NCBI GenBank assembly: GCA_031424095.1
Contig: JANPGU010000246.1
Location: forward strand, 1-12,031
Direction of reading: 5' to 3'
DNA length: 12,031 nt
DNA from: ZC4RG30 sp031424095
GTDB taxonomy: Bacteria > Pseudomonadota > Gammaproteobacteria > Steroidobacterales > Steroidobacteraceae
Shown: positions 1 through 6,502 of the stretch, piece by piece
How positions within the stretch are numbered: the first letter of the stretch is position 1
How the letters are laid out: every line of letters starts with the position of its first letter
The notes under the pieces: model-generated
Seen by the model: the letters and a program-made list of their open reading frames with translations, nothing else
What the model was told of the DNA's origin: nothing
Databases searched by the model: none
Translations under genes and position numbers: made by a program

Positions 1-1501
1 CCGCCGCGATCGAGGTGCAGGGCGCGATGTCGATCACCAGCCTGCTGCCCGGTGTCGGGTCCAATGCAGCCATCACCGTCAACGTCTCGGCGTCGCTGGA
101 CGCCGACATCGGTGCGCTGCTCACCGCCACGCCGTTGGAGCCTGCCGACCCGGGCAAGGTCACGTTCACGGGCAGCGTAATGCGCAGATTGACTGCATTT
201 ACCGCGACATTACCCACCGAACGGATAGTGATTGTAACGTCCTCGGCACGATTGACGGCCAGCAGCAGGCTTTGCGGCGCTTCGACTGCGGCATCTGCGG
301 CGTCGGCCGAAGCCAGGCAGGAGACCAAGCCGACCAGCGGCGCCATCTGCTGCAGGCTACAGTCCGAGAAGGTCGTCTGGCTGGTCGAGCGCAGTTGTGA
401 CGCCATCACGTAGGTATCTGCAGGGGTGGTCGCGCAGGCTTTGTCGGGCTCGCCGTCGTGGGGAGCGCCGAACACATGACCGATCTCGTGCGCCATGAAC
501 AGCGCGGCGAAGATGCTGGTGCCGGACGACACCTGCGACAGACTGGCACTGAAAGAAGTGTTGCAGAGCGTGCCAAGGTACGCGATGCCCACGGTGGTGC
601 CGTCCAGATCCCGGCCGGTCATCAGGTGGCTGAGTCCGGCGCTGCGCTGCTGAGTAGAGCCGGCTCGAAAAGTGCGCAGCTCGTTTAGCAGTGTCCCGGG
701 TTCGGTGGTTCCGGTGAACGGCTGGTTGGCGGCGTTGAAAATGGTCTCGCTGCCGGACTGGAGGCGCACGCCCACCTGGTTGGCGAAAATGCCGTCGACA
801 TTGTTCAGCAGCGTCAGCATGGTCGCGCCGGTCAGGGCGCCGAACCGCGTGTTCAGTTCAGCATCCGCGATCAGCGCAATTTGCAGCCGCTTGGTTACCA
901 GGGTCGCCAGCTGGCTGGAGGGTGAATTCAATTCACCGCTGACGAGCTCCAGCGCCTGCTCCGCATTCTGTGGGGGTTCGATCATGTCGCCGGCGAAGTC
1001 CACGCCTTCCCACAAGGCGTCGCTGAGCCGGAACACCAGGCTGCTTTCCGGGGCTTCCGTGGCAGCTTCGGCGCTAATCGAAGCCAGCGCGGCCGCGGAG
1101 TCGATCCCGTAATAATGCAGGCCGTCGAACCAGAGCCCGCTCCAGTGATTGCCCAGACGTGTGACCGCCACCCAGGAACCTGGCCGACCTGTCAGCCGCC
1201 CTTCGTAGGCGATGGCGCGGTTTCGTTCGCGCACCGCCAGAGCCCCAAGATGTGTCTTGGGCCGCAGCTGCAGTTCGTAGCGATCGTCACCCGCGTCCAG
1301 ATTCAGGCGCAGCGTGTCCGCAACTGCGTCAGTGGTGGGTTGGGCGAGCACAGTGGTGCGCACCGCAGCGGGCCTGGCACGCAGCAAACGAAGCCCAGCG
1401 GCTGCTGCCGGCAGTGAAATGAGCAAGGGAAGTACGAAGAGAAGGCAGGTCATGGCAGCGTTGCGCCACTTCGCACCACCATCGCGCGCCTGCCAGATCA
1501 T
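1..1501 (-). CDS. Secreted M12B (reprolysin-like) zinc metalloprotease, C-terminus cut by window edge
   Basis: About 500 residues are visible with no stop, and the gene continues past the left edge. The call rests on the extended zinc motif HEIGHVFGAPHD at residues 338-349 (three His ligands 338, 342 and 348, catalytic Glu339, then Asp349), followed by a Met-turn at Met366 (YVMAS). This is the metzincin pattern of adamalysin/reprolysin enzymes. Domain order: signal peptide about 1-36 with hydrophobic core LLFVLPLLISLPAAAA; a region about 55-125 resembling the M12B propeptide (YEGRLTGRPGSWVAV); catalytic domain about 205-385, beginning near LQIALIAD; then a beta-rich tail resembling DUF11/conserved-repeat modules. 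It is expected to be exported as a zymogen. The chosen ATG (1499-1501) is the first after an in-frame TAG; Met17 (codon 1451-1453) is an alternative, and neither has a clear Shine-Dalgarno. It diverges from the PII gene. Substrate unknown. Confidence 0.88.
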   Translation of the reverse strand, partial: MIWQARDGGAKWRNAAMTCLLFVLPLLISLPAAAAGLRLLRARPAAVRTTVLAQPTTDAVADTLRLNLDAGDDRYELQLRPKTHLGALAVRERNRAIAYEGRLTGRPGSWVAVTRLGNHWSGLWFDGLHYYGIDSAAALASISAEAATEAPESSLVFRLSDALWEGVDFAGDMIEPPQNAEQALELVSGELNSPSSQLATLVTKRLQIALIADAELNTRFGALTGATMLTLLNNVDGIFANQVGVRLQSGSETIFNAANQPFTGTTEPGTLLNELRTFRAGSTQQRSAGLSHLMTGRDLDGTTVGIAYLGTLCNTSFSASLSQVSSGTSIFAALFMAHEIGHVFGAPHDGEPDKACATTPADTYVMASQLRSTSQTTFSDCSLQQMAPLVGLVSCLASADAADAAVEAPQSLLLAVNRAEDVTITIRSVGNVAVNAVNLRITLPVNVTLPGSAGSNGVAVSSAPMSASSDAETLTVMAALDPTPGSRLVIDIAPCTSIAA

Positions 1502-1503
1502 GA

Positions 1504-1520
1504 TGCGCTAAAACGGTGCA
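1504..1520. promoter_or_regulatory. Candidate NtrC-binding site
   Basis: The sequence TGCGCTAAAACGGTGCA has the 6-5-6 layout of NtrC sites (TGCACC-N5-GGTGCA). The right half is perfect and the left half deviates at two positions. Its centre lies about 95 bp before the inferred start point of the downstream sigma-54 promoter, a usual distance for an enhancer. It also lies 3 bp upstream of the protease ATG on the other strand. Only one convincing copy is visible, whereas NtrC enhancers usually come in pairs. Confidence 0.5.
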
Positions 1521-1580
1521 TGATGATTACATCACACTCGCGCCAGCACTTCGGCAGTGGGTTTGGGGCTACGATGGCCG

Positions 1581-1596
1581 TGGCACGAAAGGTGCA
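1581..1596 (+). promoter_or_regulatory. Sigma-54 (-24/-12) promoter of the PII gene
   Basis: TGGCACGAAAGGTGCA matches the consensus TGGCACR-N4-TTGCW at all defined positions but one (G for the first T of TTGC). The essential GG (1582-1583) and GC (1594-1595) are 10 nt apart, as sigma-54 requires. Transcription would start near 1607, giving a leader of about 54 nt. A sigma-54 promoter fits the known nitrogen-limitation control of glnK-type PII genes through NtrC. Confidence 0.8.
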
Positions 1597-1660
1597 ATCT
1601 GAAACCCAGTCCTTAACCGCTCTGAAGGCGACCTGAGAATAACGGAGGCGGGAGTCTCGC

Positions 1661-1999
1661 ATGAAACTGGTTACTGCAATTATTAAGCCGTTCAAACTTG
1701 ATGACGTTCGTGCAGCGTTGTCGGAAATTGGTGTCTCTGGCATGACCGTCACGGAAGTGAAGGGCTTTGGTCGTCAGCGCGGTCATACCGAGCTGTACCG
1801 GGGCGCAGAGTATGTCGTGGATTTTGTGCCCAAAACCCGTATCGAGGTCGCAGTTCGCAGTGAACTGGTCGATCAGGTCATCGAAGCGGTGCTGAAGGCC
1901 GCCAAGACCGGCAAGGTGGGCGACGGCAAGATCTTCGTCACCGATATCGACCGCGTGATCCGGATCCGTACCGGCGAAACCGACAATTCCGCGCTGTAA
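1661..1999 (+). CDS. glnK: Nitrogen regulatory protein P-II (GlnK/GlnB family)
   Basis: Encodes a full-length 112-residue PII protein, a cytoplasmic trimeric signal carrier that binds ATP/ADP and 2-oxoglutarate and reports nitrogen status to partners such as NtrB, the AmtB channel and the adenylyltransferase. Visible family marks are the N-terminus MKLVTAIIKPFKLDDV, the T-loop KGFGRQRGHTELYRGAEY with the uridylylation residue Tyr51, the B-loop TGKVGDGKIF and the C-terminal RIRTGE. The start is set by GGGAG six bases upstream. Residues Leu3 and Thr5 are GlnK-like, while Asp54 is more typical of GlnB. The sigma-54 promoter supports a GlnK role, but no amtB follows; a convergent terminator does. 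PII identity is certain, paralogue assignment less so. Confidence 0.95.
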   Translation: MKLVTAIIKPFKLDDVRAALSEIGVSGMTVTEVKGFGRQRGHTELYRGAEYVVDFVPKTRIEVAVRSELVDQVIEAVLKAAKTGKVGDGKIFVTDIDRVIRIRTGETDNSAL

Positions 2000-2020
2000 A
2001 ACGCGCGGTTTGGCTTTAAT

Positions 2021-2063
2021 CCGGCGCGGCGCATGCAATGCGCCCGCCGGCTATGGCTTTTTT
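2021..2063 (+). terminator. Rho-independent terminator after the PII gene
   Basis: A GC-rich inverted repeat (2021-2050) pairs CCGGCG plus GGCGCAT with ATGCGCC plus CGCCGG around a 3-nt GCA loop, with one bulged C in the left arm. A run of six T residues follows at 2058-2063 after a 7-base gap, slightly longer than ideal. It sits between two convergent genes. The hairpin could also act on the ilvH transcript, although there is no T-run on that strand. Confidence 0.75.
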
Positions 2064-2566
2064 CAGCCTTCCACCACGTGCAGAATGCGTTCCTGGCGCG
2101 ACATCGCCAGCGCACCGCTACGCACGATTTCCAGCAGTTCCGCCGCTGCGTTGAGGCTTCTGGCCAGCGCGGTGATCGCGGCTTCGCTGGAGGTCACTTC
2201 CACGATCTGACAGTCGCGCTCGTCACTGAGCACCTTGCCACCGGCCTTCTCCAGCAGGGCCTGCACCGCCGTGCGCTGCGCCGGCTTGATCCGTACCTTC
2301 AGCAATGCCAGTTCGCGCTCGAGATGGTCGTCGCTGGTCATGTCGTCCACGGCGACGACATCGATGAGCTTGTGCAGCTGGTTGACGATCTGCTGCACCA
2401 CGGCTTCGGAGCCCTTGGTCACCAGGGTGATGCGCGACAGCGCGGGGTCGTCAGTTGCTGAAACCGACAGTGATTCGATGTTGTAGCCGCGGCTGGAAAA
2501 CAGCCCCGCAACCCGGGACAGCGCCCCGGACTCGTTCTGCAGCAGGATTCCGATGATGTGACGCAT
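2063..2566 (-). CDS. ilvH: Acetolactate synthase small (regulatory) subunit
   Basis: Encodes 167 residues, close to the E. coli IlvH length. The protein activates the catalytic subunit and gives valine feedback inhibition of the first common step in valine, leucine and isoleucine synthesis. The N-terminal ACT domain (1-75) is plain: NESGALSRVAGLFSSRGYNI, including Asn11, Gly14 and Asn29, positions implicated in valine binding in E. coli IlvH. The C-terminal half contains the conserved EIVRSGALAMSR segment. It reads away from ilvB with 28 bp between start codons, whereas these subunits are normally encoded co-directionally. There is no Shine-Dalgarno at normal spacing: the nearest purine tract, GGGAGGG, lies about 15 nt from the ATG. 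A leaderless message is possible. The stop codon abuts the terminator of the PII gene. Confidence 0.95.
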   Translation of the reverse strand: MRHIIGILLQNESGALSRVAGLFSSRGYNIESLSVSATDDPALSRITLVTKGSEAVVQQIVNQLHKLIDVVAVDDMTSDDHLERELALLKVRIKPAQRTAVQALLEKAGGKVLSDERDCQIVEVTSSEAAITALARSLNAAAELLEIVRSGALAMSRQERILHVVEG

Positions 2567-2594
2567 AGGTGGTGCATGCTACCCTCCCAAGACC
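2567..2594. promoter_or_regulatory. 28-bp divergent ilvH/ilvB intergenic region, candidate back-to-back -10 elements
   Basis: This gap separates two start codons on opposite strands. On the plus strand TACCCT (2580-2585) lies 9 nt before the ilvB ATG, and on the minus strand TAGCAT (2581-2576) lies 9 nt before the ilvH ATG. The two hexamers overlap at a shared TA. Both fit the TAnnnT -10 pattern, which would place transcription starts near each ATG. The -35 matches are weak (GTGACG for ilvB at 16-nt spacing, none convincing for ilvH). No leader peptide or attenuator fits in this space. Confidence 0.3.
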
Positions 2595-4448
2595 ATGAAC
2601 GACACTGTGAAACTGACGATTCCGCCACTGGAACACCCGCTGGCCGGCCAGACGATGAGCGGCGCGGCAATGGTGGTGCAGGCCATTGCGGATGAGGGCG
2701 TCAGTTCGCTGTTTGGGTACAGCGGCGGCGCCGTGCTGCCCATTTATGACGCAGTGTTTCTCTATAACGCCGAGCAGGTGCGGCACGGTCGCCGGCAGTT
2801 GCCCCTGATCGTGCCGGCCAACGAACAGGCCGCGGGCTTCATGGCCGCCGGCTATTCGCGTTCCACGGGGCAGGTCGGCGTGGCGCTGGTCACCTCGGGT
2901 CCGGGTGCCACCAACATGGTCACCCCCGTGCGCGACTGCATGGCCGATTCCATTCCGATGGTGGTGATCTGCGGCCAGGTGCCGCGCGCCGCCATCGGCA
3001 CAGACGCCTTCCAGGAAGCGCCCATCTCCTCCGTCATGGGCGCGGTGGCCAAGCATGTGTTCCTGGTCACCGACCCCGAAAAGCTTGAAGGCGTTGTGCG
3101 CGCGGCTTTCGAGCTGGCGCGCACCGGTCGTCCCGGTCCGGTGGTGGTCGATATTCCGAAGGACGTGCAGAACTGGCAGGGCGTGTTCGCCGGCAAGGGC
3201 ACGGCCACTTCCATCGACATCTACCAGCAGCGCGTGCGCGAGGTCAGCTCGCGGCGCATTCCGGATGCGCAGATGGCCTCGTTCTTCGCCTTGCTCACCA
3301 AGGCACGCCGCCCGCTGATCTACGCCGGTGGTGGCGTCATTCATGCGGGTGCCTCGCCGGAGCTGCGCGAGTTCGCCGAGGTGATGGGCATTCCCGTGGT
3401 CACCACGCTGATGGGCATCGGCGCAGTCGACACCTATGCGCCGCTGTCGATGCGCATGCTCGGCATGCACGGCACGGCCTTCGCCAACTATGCCGTGCAG
3501 GACTGCGATTTCCTGATCACGCTGGGCGCGCGCTTCGATGATCGCGTGGCTGGCAATCCGGCCAAGTTCGCGCCGCGCGCGCGCTGCATCGCGCAGTTCG
3601 ACATCGACCCGGCCGAGATCAACAAGGTCAAGCAGGTTGCCTGGCACCATGTCGGCGATCTGAAGGATTCGCTGCGCAGTCTGGTGGTGCAGGCGCGGCG
3701 CCTCGAGACCAGGCCTGACCTGTCCGAATGGCATGCCGAACTCGCCGCGCTCAAGCACCACCACCCGATGAACTTCGACCGCGGCAGCACGCTGGTGCAG
3801 CCGTACCACGTCATCGAAGAAATCAATCGCATCACCAACGGTGAGGCGATCATCACAACCGGCGTCGGCCAGCACCAGATGTGGGCCGCTCAGTACTTCG
3901 ATTTCCGCGAGCCGCGGCTGTGGCTCACCTCCGGCTCGATGGGTACGATGGGCTTTGGCCTGCCGGCCGCACTGGGCGCGCAGGCCGCCAATCCCGATCG
4001 CCTGGTCATCGACATCGACGGCGATGCCAGCATCCGCATGAACATCGGCGAGATGGAAACGGCCACCACCTACAACCTGCCGGTGAAGGTGTGCGTGCTC
4101 AACAACATCGGCGACGGCATGGTGCGCCAGTGGCAGAAGCTGTTCCATGGCGGCCGCATGGCTTCCAGCGGCAAGTCGCTGCATACCAAGGATTTCGTCA
4201 AGGCCGCGCAGGCCGATGGTTTCCGCTATGCCGAGCGCCTGACGCGCAATGAAGACGTGCCGCGCGTAGTCGCCGAGTGGCTGGCCTTCCAGGGTCCCGC
4301 CTTCCTTGAAGTGATGATCGACACCGACGCGGGCGTGTTTCCGATGGTGCCGCCGGGTCAGGGTTATGACGCCATGATCACCGGCGATTTCATCAATTCG
4401 CGCAAGGCCGCGCCGCCTGGCAAGGTCGACGCCTCCGAGATGTTCTAA
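2595..4448 (+). CDS. ilvB: Acetolactate synthase large (catalytic) subunit
   Basis: Encodes 617 residues of the thiamine-diphosphate enzyme that joins pyruvate to pyruvate or to 2-oxobutyrate, the first shared step of branched-chain amino acid synthesis. Visible are the TPP N-domain (about 20-190) with the catalytic Glu77 in NEQAAG and SGPGATN (101-107), the central domain about 215-375, and the C-terminal TPP domain with the GDAS...NN metal/diphosphate motif (476-504) and GMVRQWQKLF (508-517). Two spots differ from the commonest forms: GYSGG where GYPGG is usual, and GDAS for GDGS. The N-terminus HPLAGQTMSGAAMVVQA supports this start although no clear Shine-Dalgarno precedes it. Its partner ilvH is divergent. 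Either ilvB or ilvI is a fair symbol. Confidence 0.95.
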   Translation: MNDTVKLTIPPLEHPLAGQTMSGAAMVVQAIADEGVSSLFGYSGGAVLPIYDAVFLYNAEQVRHGRRQLPLIVPANEQAAGFMAAGYSRSTGQVGVALVTSGPGATNMVTPVRDCMADSIPMVVICGQVPRAAIGTDAFQEAPISSVMGAVAKHVFLVTDPEKLEGVVRAAFELARTGRPGPVVVDIPKDVQNWQGVFAGKGTATSIDIYQQRVREVSSRRIPDAQMASFFALLTKARRPLIYAGGGVIHAGASPELREFAEVMGIPVVTTLMGIGAVDTYAPLSMRMLGMHGTAFANYAVQDCDFLITLGARFDDRVAGNPAKFAPRARCIAQFDIDPAEINKVKQVAWHHVGDLKDSLRSLVVQARRLETRPDLSEWHAELAALKHHHPMNFDRGSTLVQPYHVIEEINRITNGEAIITTGVGQHQMWAAQYFDFREPRLWLTSGSMGTMGFGLPAALGAQAANPDRLVIDIDGDASIRMNIGEMETATTYNLPVKVCVLNNIGDGMVRQWQKLFHGGRMASSGKSLHTKDFVKAAQADGFRYAERLTRNEDVPRVVAEWLAFQGPAFLEVMIDTDAGVFPMVPPGQGYDAMITGDFINSRKAAPPGKVDASEMF

Positions 4449-4452
4449 GGCC

Positions 4453-4986
4453 GTGGGTTCCGCAAAGAAGCAGGGTCCAGGCCGTCCGGCCCCGCGCGTG
4501 CGCCGGGCGTACTACGACTGCCGCTATGGCCAGCTGCATGTGCACAATGCCATTCCCGCCGGCGGCGGTTTCGATGAGCTCACCACGCTGATCTGCATTC
4601 CTGGGGGTGGCCAGACCGGTCGCGTGTTCGCGCCGCTGCTGCTGCCGCTGGGCCATGCGCGTTCGGTGTATGCGCTGGACCTGCCGGGTGCGGGACAATC
4701 CGATCCGGCGCCCGGCGTCGATTTCGTCGAGGCGGGCGTGCATGCCGTGCTGGATTTCATCGATTCCATGCGGATCCGTCGTTTCGACCTGCTGGCGCGT
4801 GAACAGGGCTGCGGCGTGGCGCTGCGGGTGCTGGAACAGCGCCGCGATGCAGTGCGGCGCTCGGTGCTGTGCGGTGGCGCCGGCCCGGCAAGAAGCGCGG
4901 CCGGGGTCACGTCGCTGACGCTGGCCGAAGCCGATACTGCAGCATTCCCTGCCAGGCTCGTCGAGCTGTTGGCCGGTCCAACATAA
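4453..4986 (+). CDS. Short, catalytically degenerate alpha/beta-hydrolase-like protein
   Basis: Starts with GTG four bases after the ilvB stop, so it is probably co-transcribed. The 177 residues look like the front half of an alpha/beta hydrolase: YYDCRYGQLHVH (20-31), an oxyanion-loop-like IPGGGQTG (49-56), then DLPGAGQSDP (76-85). At the nucleophile elbow, FDLLAREQGCGVAL (111-124) aligns with the usual FDLLGxSxGGxVAL, placing Glu117 where the Ser nucleophile belongs. The protein then jumps from the strand after the elbow to a tail resembling a hydrolase C-terminal helix (FPARLVELL), as if the cap and the segment with the catalytic Asp were deleted; full-length relatives run about 270-290 residues. 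It is probably inactive as a hydrolase. It may be a remnant or a non-enzymatic protein; the open frame shows no stops or visible shift. Confidence 0.65.
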   Translation: MGSAKKQGPGRPAPRVRRAYYDCRYGQLHVHNAIPAGGGFDELTTLICIPGGGQTGRVFAPLLLPLGHARSVYALDLPGAGQSDPAPGVDFVEAGVHAVLDFIDSMRIRRFDLLAREQGCGVALRVLEQRRDAVRRSVLCGGAGPARSAAGVTSLTLAEADTAAFPARLVELLAGPT

Positions 4987-4996
4987 TCCGCCTGAC

Positions 4997-5026
4997 TTAG
5001 CGGGCTGGCCGGTCAGCGGCTAGACT
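4997..5026 (+). promoter_or_regulatory. Weak candidate sigma-70 promoter for the FHA-ilvA operon
   Basis: TTAGCG (4997-5002) and TAGACT (5021-5026) are separated by 18 nt. They match the -35 consensus at three and the -10 consensus at four positions. The spacer holds an imperfect inverted repeat, GCTGGCCGGTCAGC (5004-5017), which could be an operator. This 76-bp gap is the only likely promoter position upstream of the next gene. The match is weak. Confidence 0.3.
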
Positions 5027-5062
5027 GGCAGACCTCAACCGCGCGTTTTGTGCTGGTGCTAC

Positions 5063-6502
5063 ATGGCTGTCCAGAAACTTCCTTCCCATCCTGCTGATGA
5101 GGATCTCGAGGCAACCGCCGAGCTGCCGGTTGTCGACTTTGCCGACGTTCCGGATGGCGATGTCGCGGCGCTTTCGGATTCGGTGCTGGCCACCGATGTC
5201 TTCCCCGCGCCACTGCTGCCGGCGGGCGTTGCGGATCTGGCCGACAGCCTGCGCGATGTGGAACAGCGCCTGCAGCGCAAGATCGATCGCGTTGCCCAGC
5301 TTGAAGCGGAACTGGGTGACGCCGGGCACCAGATTGGCGAGCTGCGTCAGCAGCTCGAACACACCCAGCGCACTGGCGCCGAGCGGGAAGCTGCGCTGCG
5401 CGCCGACCTGGCCGCGGCCGGCCAGCGAGCTGCGGACCTGCAGCGCGAGCAGTCGGTGCTGCAGAACTCACTGGCCGAGATCCGCACGCAGCTGCAGGCG
5501 CAGCGCGAGGCGCTGGGTGAGTCGCAGGTGCAGGCCGAGCAGCGCGCCAGCATGCAGCGGCACAACGAACGCGATCTGCTCGAGCTGCGCCGGCGCAGCT
5601 CGCAGCAGCACGAGGTCCTCTCCACCTGGCAGGGCTTCCGTGCGGTCACGGAGTCGATGCTGTCCGAGCGCGATGAGCAGCTGCGCAGCATCGATGCGCG
5701 GCACGCCGCAGAACTGAATGAAGTGCGCGCCCAGGCCGCGCAGCTGCAGTCCGATCTCTCCCTGGCGCGCGATGCGTCGGCGGCCCGCATTGCGGCGCTG
5801 GAAGAATCGCTGCGCAGCGCCGGGCTGACGCAGCAAGCCGATGCCGCGGCACTGCGTGCTGCCGCCGAGCAGGCAGTCAGGCTCCATGCGCAGCTCGCGG
5901 AGCGCGACGCAACCATTGCAGGCCTGCAGCAGCAGCTGGACGTGCTGCGCGCGGTGGAAGAGAAGGCGCGGCTGGGCGCGGCTTCGTACGACGAACAGCA
6001 GCAGCAGATCGCCCGCCTGCAGACCGCATTGTCCGCCGCGAATGACCGGCTGCACGAGTCCACCGAGCAGGCGCGGCTGGCAGCCGAGCGCCAGCGACGG
6101 CTGGAGTCCGAGGCCCATGCCAGCGCGGCATTGCTGGGCAATCTGCAGCAGAACATGGCGCGGCTGGGCAGCGACGACACCGGCGCACGGCTGGCATTGA
6201 AGCCCCCGGTGGAAGCGGTGCGCATGCTGATCCGCGAGGAAGGCGGCGCCGCAGTGACGTACCAGCTCGGCCGTCGCACCACCATCGGCCGCACGCCGGA
6301 AAACGACATCCAGCTGGATACGAGCTTCATCAGCCGGCATCACGCCGTGCTGCTATCGAACACCGATCACTGTATTGTGGAAGACCTCAACAGTACCAAT
6401 GGCGTGCTGGTGAATGGTCGTCGCGTCGGCAGGCAGATCCTGCACGACGGCGACACCCTTACCGTCGGCAGAACCGAGTTCAGATACCAGCAGCGTTCAT
6501 GA
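5063..6502 (+). CDS. Coiled-coil protein with C-terminal FHA domain
   Basis: Encodes 479 residues from the ATG; a TTG 15 bases upstream is the alternative start. The N-terminal 55 residues are acidic and probably disordered, with a threonine in LEATAELP. Residues about 56-370 are Gln/Glu/Arg/Ala-rich with heptad spacing, a long coiled coil likely to dimerise. Residues 386-479 form an FHA domain: GRTPENDI with Arg410, SRHH with Ser424 and Arg425, and LNSTNG with Asn443, the residues that bind phosphothreonine in this family. No signal peptide or membrane segment is seen, so it should be cytoplasmic. Its stop overlaps the ilvA start (ATGA), so the two are translated together. FHA domains read Ser/Thr kinase products, and a kinase gene lies 4.5 kb downstream. 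The functional target is not evident from sequence. Confidence 0.85.
   Translation: MAVQKLPSHPADEDLEATAELPVVDFADVPDGDVAALSDSVLATDVFPAPLLPAGVADLADSLRDVEQRLQRKIDRVAQLEAELGDAGHQIGELRQQLEHTQRTGAEREAALRADLAAAGQRAADLQREQSVLQNSLAEIRTQLQAQREALGESQVQAEQRASMQRHNERDLLELRRRSSQQHEVLSTWQGFRAVTESMLSERDEQLRSIDARHAAELNEVRAQAAQLQSDLSLARDASAARIAALEESLRSAGLTQQADAAALRAAAEQAVRLHAQLAERDATIAGLQQQLDVLRAVEEKARLGAASYDEQQQQIARLQTALSAANDRLHESTEQARLAAERQRRLESEAHASAALLGNLQQNMARLGSDDTGARLALKPPVEAVRMLIREEGGAAVTYQLGRRTTIGRTPENDIQLDTSFISRHHAVLLSNTDHCIVEDLNSTNGVLVNGRRVGRQILHDGDTLTVGRTEFRYQQRS

Noticed and set aside
1472..1488. Second NtrC half-site near CGCACC
   Set aside because: Only one half resembles the consensus and it lies within the protease coding start; too weak to call an enhancer.
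15..1511. Several short plus-strand open frames at the left end
   Set aside because: All lie antisense to the metalloprotease, whose zinc motif and continuous frame on the minus strand are decisive.
2567..2594. Attenuator or leader peptide for branched-chain amino acids
   Set aside because: The 28-bp gap is too small for a leader peptide and terminator/antiterminator pair, and none is seen ahead of ilvA either.
2451..4184. Long open frame on the minus strand opposite ilvB (577 codons)
   Set aside because: It is His/Arg/Gly-rich low-complexity translation antisense to an unmistakable IlvB, typical of GC-rich codon shadowing.
5004..5017. GCTGGCCGGTCAGC inverted repeat as a terminator
   Set aside because: No T-run follows and the stem is short. 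It is noted only as a possible operator within the candidate promoter.
5347..6343. Two long minus-strand frames opposite the FHA gene
   Set aside because: Their Ser/Cys/Arg-rich and Gln/Leu-rich composition mirrors the coiled-coil codons; no independent evidence supports them.
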